This document shows, in pieces, positions 12,715-24,196 of a stretch of 64,000 nucleotides of DNA (positions within the stretch are counted from its first letter, which is position 1; each line of letters starts with the position of its first letter). Where the stretch lies: positions 37,823,500 through 37,887,499 of the forward strand of contig OY987302.1 of assembly GCA_963920635.1 (NCBI GenBank), written 5' to 3'. Origin of the DNA: Pseudeuparius sepicola. Its lineage: Eukaryota > Arthropoda > Insecta > Coleoptera > Anthribidae. The notes under the pieces were generated by a model. The model ran no database searches. It was given only the letters and a program-made list of their open reading frames with translations, and was not told the origin of the DNA. A program made the translations under genes and the position numbers.

Positions 12715-13300
12715 TAGAGGTCCATGGCCTACCTTCAGAGATATTTCTGAAAAACCCGAAAACTGCCGAAATTTCTTCGGTTTGCAATTTTTTTGTTTCA
12801 AGAGTTACCGAAAAATTTTCCCCAATCTCATTTGTGGGCAAAACTAATTGCTTTAAGGCTACTTTATTAGAATTTAAAACAATGCCACGGTTTAATGGGT
12901 GCTCTCTTAGCACCCACCGAAAAATGTGCCCATTCTATTCTAGCGAGCCGTGGCCTCGAATCCTGTACCTTCATGTTTTAGGTATTTTTTCCCAACATAC
13001 TACATTGGACATCTTGAAATTTTCCTGCGAGGTATCGGTATCTTGCACATTTTTCACATTTTTAAAATGTTCTAGTATGCATGACAGCTATAAATAAAAA
13101 AAATTAAGTGTTAAGAGAGCACACAACAAACCATGGCATTTTTCCAAATTCTGATAAACTAGGTTTAAAGCAATCAGTTTTGCCCACAAATTTAATTATG
13201 AAATTTTTTCGGTAACTGTTGAAACAAAAAAGTTACATGCCGAAGAAATTTAGGAGATTTTCGGGATTTTCAAAAATATCTCGGAAAGTAGGCCATGGAT
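12715..13300. repeat. Palindromic (foldback) repeat
   Basis: About 200 bp at 12715-12930 recurs inverted at 13105-13300. Shared blocks include GGTCCATGGCCTAC versus GTAGGCCATGGATC, and TTTGTGGGCAAAACTAATTGC versus its inverse. The two ORFs it creates (around 12701-13097) are artefacts of the repeat. Confidence 0.75.
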
Positions 13301-13428
13301 CTCAAGTGTGTTTTTACCTAAAGTTAGCTCATCAAAAAAGCATTTTTTTTTCAAATAAAGTTCTCAGAAAAATGCATAGTTATCAAGATTTTCTCGAGTG
13401 GCCCTTCTTAATAGACACCCTGTATTTT
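13301..13428. repeat. Dispersed repeat ending ACACCCTGTA
   Basis: The stretch with CATCAAAAAAGCATTTTTT, CAAATAAAGTTCT and AGACACCCTGTA recurs in the same orientation at 46846-46975. The end is typical of TA-inserting MITEs. Confidence 0.7.
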
Positions 13429-13785
13429 TGTAACTTTTCGAGAACACCCTGTATATCAATTCTGAAGTTAGATTCGGATTCTTCAGAGAAAACTGCATCA
13501 TCCTGGTTGGAAGCTGGTTTTTTTATGTAAAAAAAAACTAAGGATATAATCGGGCTTTATTTGAGACTAATATACCCTGAAAAAGTGTATCTTTTTGCAA
13601 TGCGAAAAACACAATTCTATTATACTTAGAAAAAGAGTTATTTGAGTAACTAGTTCAAAAAGTGCATATTTGTTGCACGAGGCTGAAGTTTTCAGCTCGA
13701 GACGCTGTCGAGGTAACTAACTGATGGACAAACTTCATTTCCAGTAATTTTTTGAATTTTGTTTTCTTCAGTGCCTGTGAAGGTC

Positions 13786-14370
13786 TCAGGTTCTTTCACT
13801 TAAAACTCTTTTTCGAATTGTTGTGAAGTTTCCGGTATTGGTACTTGCTTCACCTTCCAGAATCTGAGCAGCTATTTCAGTTTTTTTACAAATTGACTCC
13901 TCAATGCAGCCCTCAGCTATACAGTTGAAGATTCCCATCCTCCATATCGTTTTAATGACTAATGTTAACAGGTCTGCCCCAGATTCCACAAGCAATGTTG
14001 CAGAATATCCGCGAATACAGTGTCCTGTGTATTGCATTGGGTTTTCAATCTTTAAGTATTTTGCAATATCACTTGGAATTTTACTAAAAGTATTTACACC
14101 AACAGGTTGAACGGAGCATTTTCCGTTATAATATCTTATAAAAAATCTAGTGACTGGTAGACTGGGAACGAAAGGATGCATACTTGGGATACATTTCAAC
14201 AAAATTAAAACTTCTAATTTTACCGCTTATTACAAATAATAATGATCGAGGTTTGTTTGTCTTGCTATCGGGAATTTTCACAGTTATGACAAAATCCATG
14301 TCGTTAATATCATTTAATGGTAATTTCTGTAACTCGTCTCTGCGGCATGCTCCTGCAATGCTAAATACTG
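13786..14370 (-). pseudogene. Crypton-type tyrosine recombinase remnant
   Basis: Reading leftwards from 14370, a segment with SIAGACRRDEL supplies the first catalytic Arg region. It is followed by KIPDSKTNKPR, then, after a frame change near 14200, by a 138-codon ORF containing YTGHCIRG (the HxxR motif). The expected catalytic tyrosine position reads IAEGCI, so Tyr appears replaced by Cys, and the usual His/Trp site reads KTIW. This order matches the C-terminal catalytic domain of tyrosine recombinases from Crypton elements (established family knowledge). The frameshift and lost nucleophile indicate an inactive relic. No target duplication or other Crypton part is visible. Confidence 0.65.
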
Positions 14371-14411
14371 CAACTATCTATAACAATACACAAGTAAGTA
14401 GGTATAAAGTT

Positions 14412-14600
14412 AAAAATCGGCCAAGTGCGAGTCGAACTCGCACACGAAGGGTTCCGTACCACCGTACAATATTTAACACTACATATTTTTTTAAAAATAC
14501 TTTAGTAAAAAATAAAAAAGGAAATAAAAAAGTTTGCCCCTAGACCTCTGACTTATGAGCCCAGCACGCTTCCACTGCGCCAGTTCGAGGTTTTAGAAAT
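14412..14600 (-). repeat. tRNA-derived SINE-like sequence
   Basis: On the minus strand TGGCGCAGTGGAAGCGTGCT and GGGCTCATAA (near 14545-14590) resemble a tRNA-Met A-box arm and CAT anticodon loop; the B box is degraded. To the left, TCGGCCAAGTGCGAGTCGAA and CACGAAGGGTTCCGTACC (14416-14460) form a motif I know as widely repeated in insect genomes. It is not a functional tRNA. Confidence 0.55.
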
Positions 14601-16389
14601 GTTCGATACTAGTTAGTTAGCCCGTAGCCGTGTCATCATTATTGTTAACGATATGAAACTAACTTTATTTTACTTTTATTATTCGTTGTTATAGCGAACA
14701 CTCTGTGAAAATTTGTCTACCTATTACGATTCAAAAGATACAGCCCTATAAAGAATAGAAGGTATCCCCTGGCGTTTTCTAAAATATTCTACGAGATTTT
14801 ACATACAGCGCGCCCGTACCTGAAAAAGTCCCCCACGGAAGAACATATGGGCCTCTGAGCCCCCAAAGTCTCAAATGGCTACGAAATTTGAAAATCCTCC
14901 ATATCAAAACAAATCCAAATGTCAGTCGATGTTTACGACAATCGGGCGTGCGCCTCGGCCACGATGTATACAGTATGATCTCGGGGACCTCGCCAAATCG
15001 CGAAAAAAAAGCGGCCCAAACGGCCGAAGGGCTTTTTCTATCGGGGTGCCCTCTGGCAGGCGAGAGGCCCATATCCGTCGGCTGCCCGGTAGGCGCTTGT
15101 TAACAAGGATTTAATTTTGGATGTTAAATTCGTTTAACATTAATCCACCCTGTCGATTTTTTTCGTAGTGTGGCGCCAGTGGCGATGGCTTGAAACAGCG
15201 CTATGCACAGGTCTTTAATATAGTATCGGTCCGGGTCTGAGTTAGTAATAGAAATCTAAAACAAAACAATGTAATGATTGCACCATTGCCAAACTTCTTC
15301 ATAAATTTGTCTTGTACTTACCAAATTAATGTATAAACAACGTTAAAAAACATCAATTTGGAACAATTAATTGATATCTACAATCTACATATAGTAAAAA
15401 TTTGGACAGTTACATCATTTAACAATAAATTTTGCTGATTTTTTGAACTTACTAATGCTACTTGGTCTATAAATAATATCCCTAATAAATTAGTGTAGTT
15501 TTAAGAACGATGGGAAGAGTACAGTGTTGGATTTGTGGCATAGGAAACGTAACATCTGGTTATCATATGATGCAGGCTTAAGTGTCAAATTTGTTGTTTT
15601 TGTTTTGAGTTGGCATTTTTTATTTTGTCTAATTACACTGCAGAATTTAGGTTAGTCTATGTTTATTATTTGTCTGAGGTTTTTTTCTTTACCACATAGT
15701 CATTACTTTTATGCAAAACCAATTTAAATCTGGTGATGACAATTGATTACAACTCTCCTAATAAAGGAACCCTAGCGTCTGGCAGCCAACGTCGTCAGCG
15801 CCCAGTAGCCGGCCAATCATTAAACTAAGCAATCATGTCATAATAACCGCTGTCAGGCTGTTTTGTTGTTTAGAAAAAAACAATAAAAAAAGAAAACGTG
15901 CAAAATATGGATCGTGGTAAGCGTCGTTACGCGTTGCCGGTAGCAATATTCTCGTGCAATTTAGAAATTGTGATACAAATGTGTGTGCGGAAATTCGCGA
16001 AAAGACTTCAAGCAAATACACTGGTGTTTATGATCTAAATACAACATCATCTTAAGATGTTTGAAGTGTTATAACGCCTGCCCTGAGGACACCAATTATA
16101 CGGGTAAAAGGTAGGTATTTCTTATTTCCTCAGTTTCACCTTCCACAAAAAAAGATCGAAATGTGGCAACATAGCTCTCCAGTGACGACCTTGACGGTTG
16201 ACATTGAAGCAGATGCGTGGAGATACTCGGGTATTAAGGTTCATTTGCCCCAAGTTATTTGACTTATATTTGACATTTTTTATTTGATTGTGTTCGTGCC
16301 CTGTGCTCAGGTTTTAGGCGCAAAATTTTTGGTCGATAATATTCTATAATGCAAATAAGGGTGTAAGATTAATGAGTGTAAAGTTATTT
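14601..16389. other. Spacer with a GC-richer block
   Basis: The block 14779-15110 is markedly GC-richer than its surroundings and gives overlapping ORFs in several frames on both strands, so no frame is preferred. The remainder is AT-rich without recognisable genes. A 23-codon ORF at 15510-15580 begins with a C-x2-C pair but is too short to assign. Confidence 0.4.
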
Positions 16390-16699
16390 ACAAGAAAAAG
16401 CGATAATGGGCAATCAGTCAAAACAACAACAAAAATAGTGTCCACATACACGTGTTTCATGCAATTTGGCAATCATCAAAATCAAAGAGAGAGGCATGAT
16501 TTGGGAAGCAACAAATGAAGTCCAGGCAGGAACCAACAGCACATTTGCAGATTCAGTCAGCACATCCTCTGGATTTGGGGCTTGTAATAACGTCGTCACG
16601 GAGGCTGCTAAAGAGGCCTGCGTGGAAAACACGTGTGTGCGGTTACTATTTTTTGTTGTTGTTTTGAGTGATTGCCCATTTATGCTTTTTCTTGTTCTG
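16390..16699. mobile_element. pogo-related MITE
   Basis: The ends are inverted repeats of about 60 bp (left arm AAGAAAAAGCGATAATGGGC, inverse at 16630-16695). The interior (16485-16640) is close to the reverse complement of 51890-52050, which lies just upstream of pogo/Tigger-type transposase relics. It therefore looks like an internally deleted derivative of that element. Confidence 0.6.
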
Positions 16700-17258
16700 T
16701 AACGTAATTATGTAACATATGTATCTAATGTTATGATAAGTATATGCATACAAAAAATAATAATATATTTTCTCATTACTGAAATATTATTAAAACCAAT
16801 TGTAAAATATTAGACCCCCTCTTCCACTTATAAGGGGCGTAATATCTTAGGCCGTAGATATCTATTTTTTTTCTTCAAAACTGTGCGGTGCCTATGTCCA
16901 ATATTCGTTTTACAACACCAATTATAGTTTTTTTTATGCTGTTTCAACTGACTAGCAAAAGTAATACTATTATCGGTGTTACATAAAAATCAAAGTTGGC
17001 CGAAAGCTTTGAATTATTGCACTACGAAAAATTTTGCACATAGCTTTTATTTAATAAATGTTTGTAGTATTTTTTACAGGGCGTTCGATTTTCATAGAAA
17101 AAATCAAATAAATAACAAAAATCTAAGTTTTGAAATTTTGTGTCAGGGCATATTTTTTTATTTTGAACAACATTTCTTCTTCTTAATAACATTTTGTGAT
17201 ATCTCAAGCAGAGCAGAATAACACGAGTTGTTTCACCTATCCGGGGCCACACTGTTTA
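16700..17258. other. AT-rich spacer
   Basis: No recognisable gene. Confidence 0.4.
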
Positions 17259-18193
17259 CAGGGTTATGCAGTCATGATGTAAAAAAAATAAATACACGGT
17301 GGGGGAAGCCCATTAAAAAGGGAAATGAGATAAAAAAAAATTTAGCGAAGTTTAAAGCGCGGGGCAAATCAACCTTATCACCCGAGTAAATCGACTCATG
17401 GTTGGGAGATGAGCGCTGTTGTCACATTTAATTGTAAAATGTTATTCATTGTTGAGCGCTCGGTTGAAGGTAAATAATAAAAAAACAGTACTACCTACCT
17501 AATCCCTGATTTGCGTTTTAGGTGTGTTATCAGTCTTGATTCTAAATGACAAGCGTAGTAATATTGTACTCACATCACAAGCTGCGGCAATTGCTTGACT
17601 ACTTTCTCAAATTTCTGCACAATGATGACAGACAGACAGTATGTAACACTTTATTACTCGCAGATATTTTGAAAAAGCGGTGAAGTTGCTAGGAAAAAAT
17701 GGAATTGGCAGAGTTACCTATTTATTTATACCTATTTTAAAAAAGTGGCGAAGTTCCAGGGAAAAAATGAGAATACTTATTTAGCGGAAAGCGCGATGGA
17801 AGTAATGCTGGTGGTATAGTCCAACTCTAACTCTTGATTCGTGACGCCGATTGTTGATGGGATGTTTCACACCCCCAAATTATTGGTGGACAGATAGCGT
17901 GTTGTCTTCTGTTATTCTGCTGTTGCCAGAGGCAAGGCGAGCGGCTCGGATTAGCCTACCCTACAGCAACCACGTTAATAGAGAGGTTGCTCCAGAGTAA
18001 AGGAAGTCGGGGTGAGATCGTTTATAAATAATAAATATATCGATTAAATTGGACCTTGCTGCATTTACAGGAGCAACATAAACTCTCTCCACAAAAAATT
18101 AAAAACTCCAGAAAAATTTTTGAACTTTTTTGGCTTTAGAATTTTTTTTCCTCCTGTGGTTAAATTTTTTTACATGATGACCGAAACAACCTG
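17259..18193. mobile_element. TA-flanked MITE of 935 bp
   Basis: The left end CAGGGTTATGCAGTCATGAT and the right end (inverse: CAGGTTGTTTCGGTCATCAT) form imperfect inverted repeats of about 40 bp. TA lies outside each. This is the Tc1/mariner pattern without a transposase. The same end motif occurs in the tandem duplication at 2156-2601. Confidence 0.6.
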
Positions 18194-18902
18194 TATTTAG
18201 AGTGACCGACAAATAGATTGCAACAATTGGAATTTCTTTTATTTTTGTATGGTTCATATAGGTAGGTACATCTTTATAAAGTACGAAAGTACAAGACGTC
18301 TTACTTCTTACTTACAAAACGTATCTAGTTGCATTTGTAGATACTCGTATACATAGGTATTTTGTTTTCATAAAATGGAAGATGTATATTGGATTTTGTT
18401 GAAGCATACAACAGTTTGCATTGCAGATTGCGTGCAATTCAATAAGAGTTGTGCTAGCCTACACTACAAATTTGAATGTCTAAGTTTATCGCAGGAATAC
18501 TAGAAAATATGATAATTTTGATTCCTCTCTAAGTAATATAAAAAAACTTATGTTTCAATTTAGCATGTTTTTCTCTTATTCCTGCAAGTTGCTCTGCAGT
18601 TTTTACAGCGTTGTGATAGGTATATTTGTGTGAAGTTTGGTTTGTACCTGACAAAGAGGCATAGGCCGAGTGTCTTCTTGGATTGTAAGTTGTTTTATGA
18701 AGTGGGCGCTCAAAAGGATTTGGAACTACATTGAAAAAATTATATTGTTAATATTTTAGGGAAGTTAATGTGATGTATTCACTAGATCAATAAAAACTAT
18801 ATATTTGAAATGTATTAAATCAGTTTCTCAAAAAAATCTAAATATCGTTTTTGTTTCTGGGACGACATTATGACCTGCAGTTAATTTCCAAGTAGCAGTG
18901 AC
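18194..18902. other. AT-rich spacer
   Basis: No recognisable gene. Confidence 0.4.
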
Positions 18903-19024
18903 TATAGTCTATAGTCTATAGACTATAGTCACTGCAAGTAGTTAATATAGGGAGGAAAATAAATATAGTCTATAGTCTATAGACTATAGTCACTGCAAGT
19001 AGTTAATATAGGGAGGAAAATAAA
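18903..19024. repeat. Two 61-bp tandem units with a palindromic core
   Basis: The unit TATAGTCTATAGTCTATAGA... through AGGAAAATAAA occurs at 18903-18963 and exactly again at 18964-19024. Its first 26 bases can fold on themselves. Confidence 0.9.
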
Positions 19025-19139
19025 TGTATGAGCGGGAAATAATTAATAAATGTAGGTATACAGAGACCTCATTACATTGTTGATTGGAGTAATCGTCTCA
19101 GATCAGAATTTGGTATAATTTTCTACCGCTCTTTAATAT

Positions 19140-19480
19140 TCAATGTACAGAGAATCCCAGAGTGTCCCAAATGTTTCAAGTTTGAACCATAGGGGAGAGA
19201 GTTTTTTCCTTAAAACTACTAACCAGAAAAAATATCTCTCTACACCAATAGATTCTACTTTTTACTACGTAAAAAATGTTTTCAACGAAATGAAAAATAT
19301 TCGCAAAAAAAAGGTATGGCACGTTTAAGAAACTCGACAAAACGAGAAACGCCCAGACGAATCGAGATGTCGGTTGCGGTTTGCAGTATTCGATTTCTCG
19401 AAAATCGACTAATGTTTCTCTATATCTTCGAGAAAGAGAAGAAACCCCAAATCCATACAATCTAGGACTCCTTGTACATC
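19140..19480. repeat. Dispersed repeat, relative at 43800-43985
   Basis: Shared landmarks in the same order are a TTTGAACCATAGG/TTTGAACCACAGG block, ATATCTCTCTACACCAATAG versus ATATTTCTCCACCAATGAAT, and TTTCTCGAAAATCGA. The copies are diverged and non-coding. Confidence 0.55.
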
Positions 19481-20060
19481 TATTTTTCTCGGTTAGGTTG
19501 AGAAAGATTGGCCCGTAATTGTGAAGTAAAAATAAAATAATAAAATATATTAATGCAGAGATATGAACATAGGATGTACGTCAAACTCAAAGAAAAATCG
19601 TATACCTTTTTTCTAAAAGGTTTCTTTCATGGGACGAGTGAGTAGGGTGACATGAAAAAACCGATATAATGTCTTTGTTGCAGAATGCGATTTCAAATTT
19701 AAAAAGCATTTGTGGCAAGTTGAATGGTACAGGCTAACTAATTATTATAATGTATGACAGCTTCAATCAATAAATAGATATTGTTGTCCAGTAACCGAAA
19801 ATCACGTTTTATATGGCTTTTAAAGTGAAATAATTTGAATCAACTTTTAATAGAATCGGGAACTGGTTGTGAGACCTCTCATCTATTCTGCTATACTCGT
19901 AGACCACAAATAATTCGGACCCAAAATCGTAATTTAGAGTAACATCTTAAGTTCATTTCAACACCAGTTTAAGACAAACTTAACCTTAATGATACTGTTT
20001 GGAATTTACTGTTGGTGAACAAATATTATTAAATTATGTGTTATTCTTTCGAGGACTTAC
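19481..20060. other. AT-rich spacer
   Basis: No recognisable gene. If the exons at 20061-20601 are real, this is downstream intron. Confidence 0.35.
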
Positions 20061-20601
20061 ATGAATCTGGTTGAATTTTCTCTTCAGCTACCACAAGTCC
20101 AGCTTGTTCTGTCACGGGAAGGTGTTCAAGTGCATTGACGCAATTTAGCATACTCCTGTAACATATAAATAGCAATGAGAAAATTAAAAATACATATCGG
20201 CGTGATCAGTTTTCACCATTGGCCCACCAAAGTTGATCGTCTTCAATTTAATAATCTCCGTAAATTAAACTAAATCATGGCCCTGAGGACAGCGATATTA
20301 AATTTTATAAAGTATTGGGCTTTACAGGTCTTGGATCTGTAACAATTACTTTGTGTTGGACAGGATTCGTATAATACTCTTTTCCTTTTCCCATTTGAAT
20401 GATAAAGACGCATGCCGTAGATACTGCCACCTGTTGCTCATGTGTTCAAGCAATAGTTGACCTTCTTGTTCTCGGCGAACCTCAGTGGCACTAAAACCAT
20501 CTATTACAAAATATTCAGAGTTGTGTGAGTTAACGGCACAACCCGAAATAAGTATTTCTGCCACTCTACAGCGTCTCTCCGGATTGGTGCGGAAGTACGA
20601 C
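20061..20601 (-). CDS. Two candidate exons of an unidentified gene
   Basis: On the minus strand a 252-nt open segment (20601 to 20350) is preceded by a CACTTAG acceptor and followed by GTAATT. A 95-nt open segment (20155 to 20061) is preceded by TGTTACAG and followed by a strong GTAAGTCC donor. The phases agree: joining them keeps one frame open through both. The first encodes a soluble-looking stretch (around RRCRVAEILISGCAVNSHN and QLLLEHMSNRW), the second an acidic one (ALEHLPVTEQAGLVVAEEK). I do not recognise the protein. It could be a host gene fragment, since it is less AT-rich and more protein-like than its surroundings. Codon-based scoring or RNA evidence is needed. Confidence 0.35.
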
Positions 20602-20618
20602 CTAAGTGTATGTAACAT

Positions 20619-21198
20619 TCAACTTGAATCATTCAATTCTGGGAATAATCAAAACCTGTAAGGTGATTAGAAGATAGGCTATACTACTCCAGAGGAAGAA
20701 CAACAGAGGTCCGGTATGCCAACCTCACAGAAATGCTGTCGGCTGTCGGCATGCGGCTAGTGATTGTTATTTGAGGCTACGTTGATTGTTAATTTGTTGT
20801 AGTACATTTTTTCTTCTTACCTACTTTTGAAGCGGGAATTTGCACGTGCAAATGGTTGTACCTTCTTTTTAAAATTAGAATAACGATGGAAATCGAAAGC
20901 AAAGGGTAAAATTAGTTAAGTATGTAATATTTCGTTTCTACTTGCAAAAGTAGCAGTGAGCCATAAATAAAATGGGGTGTAGATTCCTACCAACCCTATA
21001 GTAAGAATAATAGGGAGAAACACTATTGGCACGAAAATCCAATAAAAAACGACACTTCTTATAAATCTTATTATAATCATGGCGTTTTCCCGATTATTTT
21101 CTTTTAAATCTCTTTAAATTTTGCTCTCTCTCACGAAGAGGCAACTTTGTTACTTTACGGATCTTGGGGAATAACTCTTACTTGGTCTCAGTCCAAGG
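20619..21198. other. Spacer left of the large element
   Basis: No recognisable gene. Confidence 0.4.
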
Positions 21199-21204
21199 AG
21201 TTTA
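21199..21204. repeat. Target site duplication, left copy
   Basis: AGTTTA immediately precedes the element start AGTAGGGTGAG. The same six bases follow the element end at 38906-38911. A 6-bp duplication is the hallmark of Polinton/Maverick integration. Confidence 0.92.
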
Positions 21205-21324
21205 AGTAGGGTGAGTTAGACAGTTCTGAATTGATCCCCCCACCCCTTTTTGATCCCCCCACTCCTTTTTCGTACATTACCCCCCACTCCCACGCCCCTG
21301 GTAGGCCCCGCCCACTTTTCCCCC

Positions 21325-21334
21325 GCGCATGCGC
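21325..21334. promoter_or_regulatory. GCGCATGCGC palindrome in the TIR
   Basis: GCGCATGCGC matches the recognition motif of NRF-1/Ewg-type activators. The same ten bases occur at 38784-38793 in the right TIR and 56946-56955 in the second element, with one mismatch at 62743-62752. A regulatory role is inferred from conservation only. Confidence 0.45.
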
Positions 21335-21445
21335 GACGAGCGCATGACCTCTCCCCCACACCCCGCAGCCATCATACCGTGTAATTGCAGCGTAATGAGT
21401 AATTACAATACCGCGGGTCCATGTTTCCGCGAAATTCGCACATAA

Positions 21446-21865
21446 ATGTCAATTTATTGGTTAAGTACCGTATGTACGTGAAGAAATATTTAAAATAGAT
21501 ACAATCACTCTCATTTCCCGCGCTTTTTTTGTCTAATTAGCAATATTTACCCCCTTTTTAATGAAAAAAACATTACATGGACTGTCAATGTCAATTTATT
21601 GGTTAAGTACCGTTTATACCTACATAACTATTTAAAATAGGTACAAATACTCTCATTTCCCGCGCTTTTTTGTCTAATTACTCTATTTATCCCCATACAA
21701 TAAAAAAAAACATTACATGGACTGTCAATGTCAATTTATTGTTTACGTACCGTTTATACCTACATAACTATTTAAAATAGGTACAAATACTGTCATTTGC
21801 CGCGCTTTTTTGTCTAATTAGCAATATTTTATCCCCTTTGCGATGAAAAAACATTACATATACTG
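21446..21865. repeat. Three tandem units of about 140 bp inside the left TIR
   Basis: Units start with ATGTCAATTTATTG at 21446, 21588 and 21728. Each contains TATTTAAAATAG, a CATTTCCCGCGC or close variant, and AAACATTACAT. The inverse set is at about 38255-38670 in the right TIR. Repeats of this kind near viral termini can be promoter, origin or packaging sites; which applies here is unknown. Confidence 0.8.
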
Positions 21866-22130
21866 CACTGCATAGCGAATTAGGCTCTATTTACGCATAA
21901 TTAACTTCTATTTACCTCAGATCTAATAAAAAAATAAGCTCTCACTGTCATTTCATACATTTTTTACTAATTAACGCTATTTACCCCTTTAAAATGAAAA
22001 AAATATACAGTGTACCGCACTGTATGGCGTATTACGTCCTATATTTATGTAATAAACAAAAAAATAAATTCTGTTTTGTCCTACAGCTACAAGATCTGAA
22101 AATTCCCAGGTTCCCCCACGTAATTAGGCA

Positions 22131-23297
22131 AGGCCTACTATAAAGACAGGCCCTGGCGCACAAAAATCACGTGACCACCTTAGGCCGACGTTACATGTCA
22201 TTTGCCACATAACTGAAAGCTGCAGCTTGGGTTTTGAGAAGTTTTAAATGTTTAAATTGTTTTTAAACGTGTTAGTTTATATTTTAGAAACAAGTTTGTG
22301 TCTAGTGCGCGTGTGTCCTGGCGGAGGGGAACCGCCCAGGTGTTATTGTGGCATTTGGGTGGAAGTCGTGCCGAAGAGTATTGGTGCCGCTCGCACCGAC
22401 GCGTGAGCGCTGTAAAGGGGAATTCTCCCCCGAACCACAGAATAGGGAGCCCGGAATTCCGGAATGGACTATTATGGACATGGACCGTATTGGACAGTGG
22501 AGCCTGAGACACGGGGGTGAACTGCTTACGGGAGATCCGCGAGTTCAGACGGTCCGGGTGGCTGGAAGCCGTTCCCGTTGACCACGTTCGGGTTTGTGTA
22601 TTTATTGTATTCACCATTCACCTTGTGTGAATCAGTGTTGTAACGTACTAGAGGATTTTCGTTGTCGACCCACGCCCTGATATTTACAGTATACCTACTG
22701 AGGTTAGTTTTCATTTTTATTTCGTAAAAAATAACCTAAATACCAAATATTGGGTCTGTTTATATTATATTTTTACATATTACAAAAGCCAGGAAGAAAG
22801 TGTTGCCATAACAATTATTTGTTTTGCCTCGGGATGAAAATTTCCGCCAAAAATGGATTCGTCAAATTCCAACTGAGATTTAATTTCTGAAAAACCCTTA
22901 AGTATGTGTGGCTAACACATTTTCAAGAAAGTGAAACAATAATTAAAGTGGACAAATGTGTTGTGGGAGGAAAATACCTATAGAGAATATCACCTAAGCT
23001 AAAGGAAGGTGGTGTCCCAACAATTTTTGAGAATGTTCCAAAATATTGTGAGTGCAGTGCCGTTTAACTCTCAGCCTAAAACAGCTGAGACAGGTTGAAA
23101 ATTTTGAAAAAACAATTAGAGAAAGCTTGGATGCACAAAACCAATAATGTAATAGATGAAAGAAAACTTGCCAAATTGTTACGAAATTTGTTTTTTCTAC
23201 TTATCTCCAAAAATGCCTTTCATTATATAGCACTAAGTTGGTCACGTACTACGCGATTATGCGTTAGCGCCGTGGCCTGTCTTTATCGTTGGCCTCG
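22131..23297. mobile_element. Non-autonomous DNA transposon, family X, copy B, inserted in the left TIR
   Basis: This 1167-bp insertion is flanked by GTAATTAGGCA at 22120-22130 and 23298-23308. The right TIR lacks it and shows the same 11 bases once (near 37992-38004 on the opposite strand), so the empty site is visible within the window. Ends are imperfect inverted repeats sharing TAAAGACAGGCC and GGCGC. A duplication of 9-11 bp suggests Mutator-like mobilisation. It has the same direct repeats and spurious ORFs as copy A at 5110-6318. Confidence 0.88.
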
Positions 23298-24196
23298 GTA
23301 ATTAGGCATGTGACGTCACAGCCAACGCCTTAGAAAATATATATGAAAAACTCAAACAATGAAAGCAATTAAAAACACTTTCAAAAGCATGGGTTCCAAC
23401 ACATATTCCAAACGTAAGTACCTATAATTGCTGTCGTCCAGATGCACTTCCCCAAAACAGCCACGGCTCCTCGAAAAACAGTCTCTCTGTATAGCACAGG
23501 CGCGGGCACTATCACATTAAACGCGACAACGCGACATTATTTAATTATGCCAAAATATCTCCACCGCAAACGAAAAAATAAAGCGACAGTACTACGGCGT
23601 CTAGTGTGGCTGCGACATAGTATTGAGTATTGATTTTCTCGCTCCCAAAAGAACAAAGGCGATGTAGCCCCTCTGGTGTCCACCAACAATTCAAAGAAAG
23701 CTACCTGTGGCGCCAAGGCATCGGATGGCGGTACAAACAAGACGTGGTCGGGGCCGCGCTCCCAGGGTAGGTACCTAATAAGTATAGCTGCCGACGGTGC
23801 GACGTAGGGGACGCCAGTGTCGTAGAAGAAAATATTTAACGGTATAATTTGAAATGATATGAAATAAAAGCATATATATTGAAGTGCATTGATATTATTT
23901 CAGAATATACGTATAGGTACGTGTACTAGTGGAATTAAAGATAGCTGATAAGGTGATGTACGGAAAACCAGCGATGTAATTCACATATTATAATCTATGT
24001 GAATACGTACACCCAAAATATTTTAGGAAGTATTATTAAACTTAATTGTAATACTATATATTTTTTGAGAAGTGGGGGTATATGTTACAGATAAAAGCCG
24101 CGGGTGGAAGCGCCTAAAACATTCTCTCCGAACTTTGAATCCGACATTGTATATTTTACCTAGTAATTTTCCAGTCTCGTAAAAATTATAGCCAAT

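Noticed and set aside
14545..14590. tRNA-Met gene
   Set aside because: The A-box and anticodon-loop region are recognisable but the B box and acceptor stem are not; it is embedded in repeat sequence.
14779..15110. Protein-coding exon in a GC-rich block
   Set aside because: Open in several frames on both strands at once, as expected from composition; no domain in any frame.
23442..23740. Overlapping ORFs in the left TIR, mirrored at 37478-37776
   Set aside because: Present on both strands of the same DNA and mirrored only because the TIRs are alike; no domain or start context supports either.
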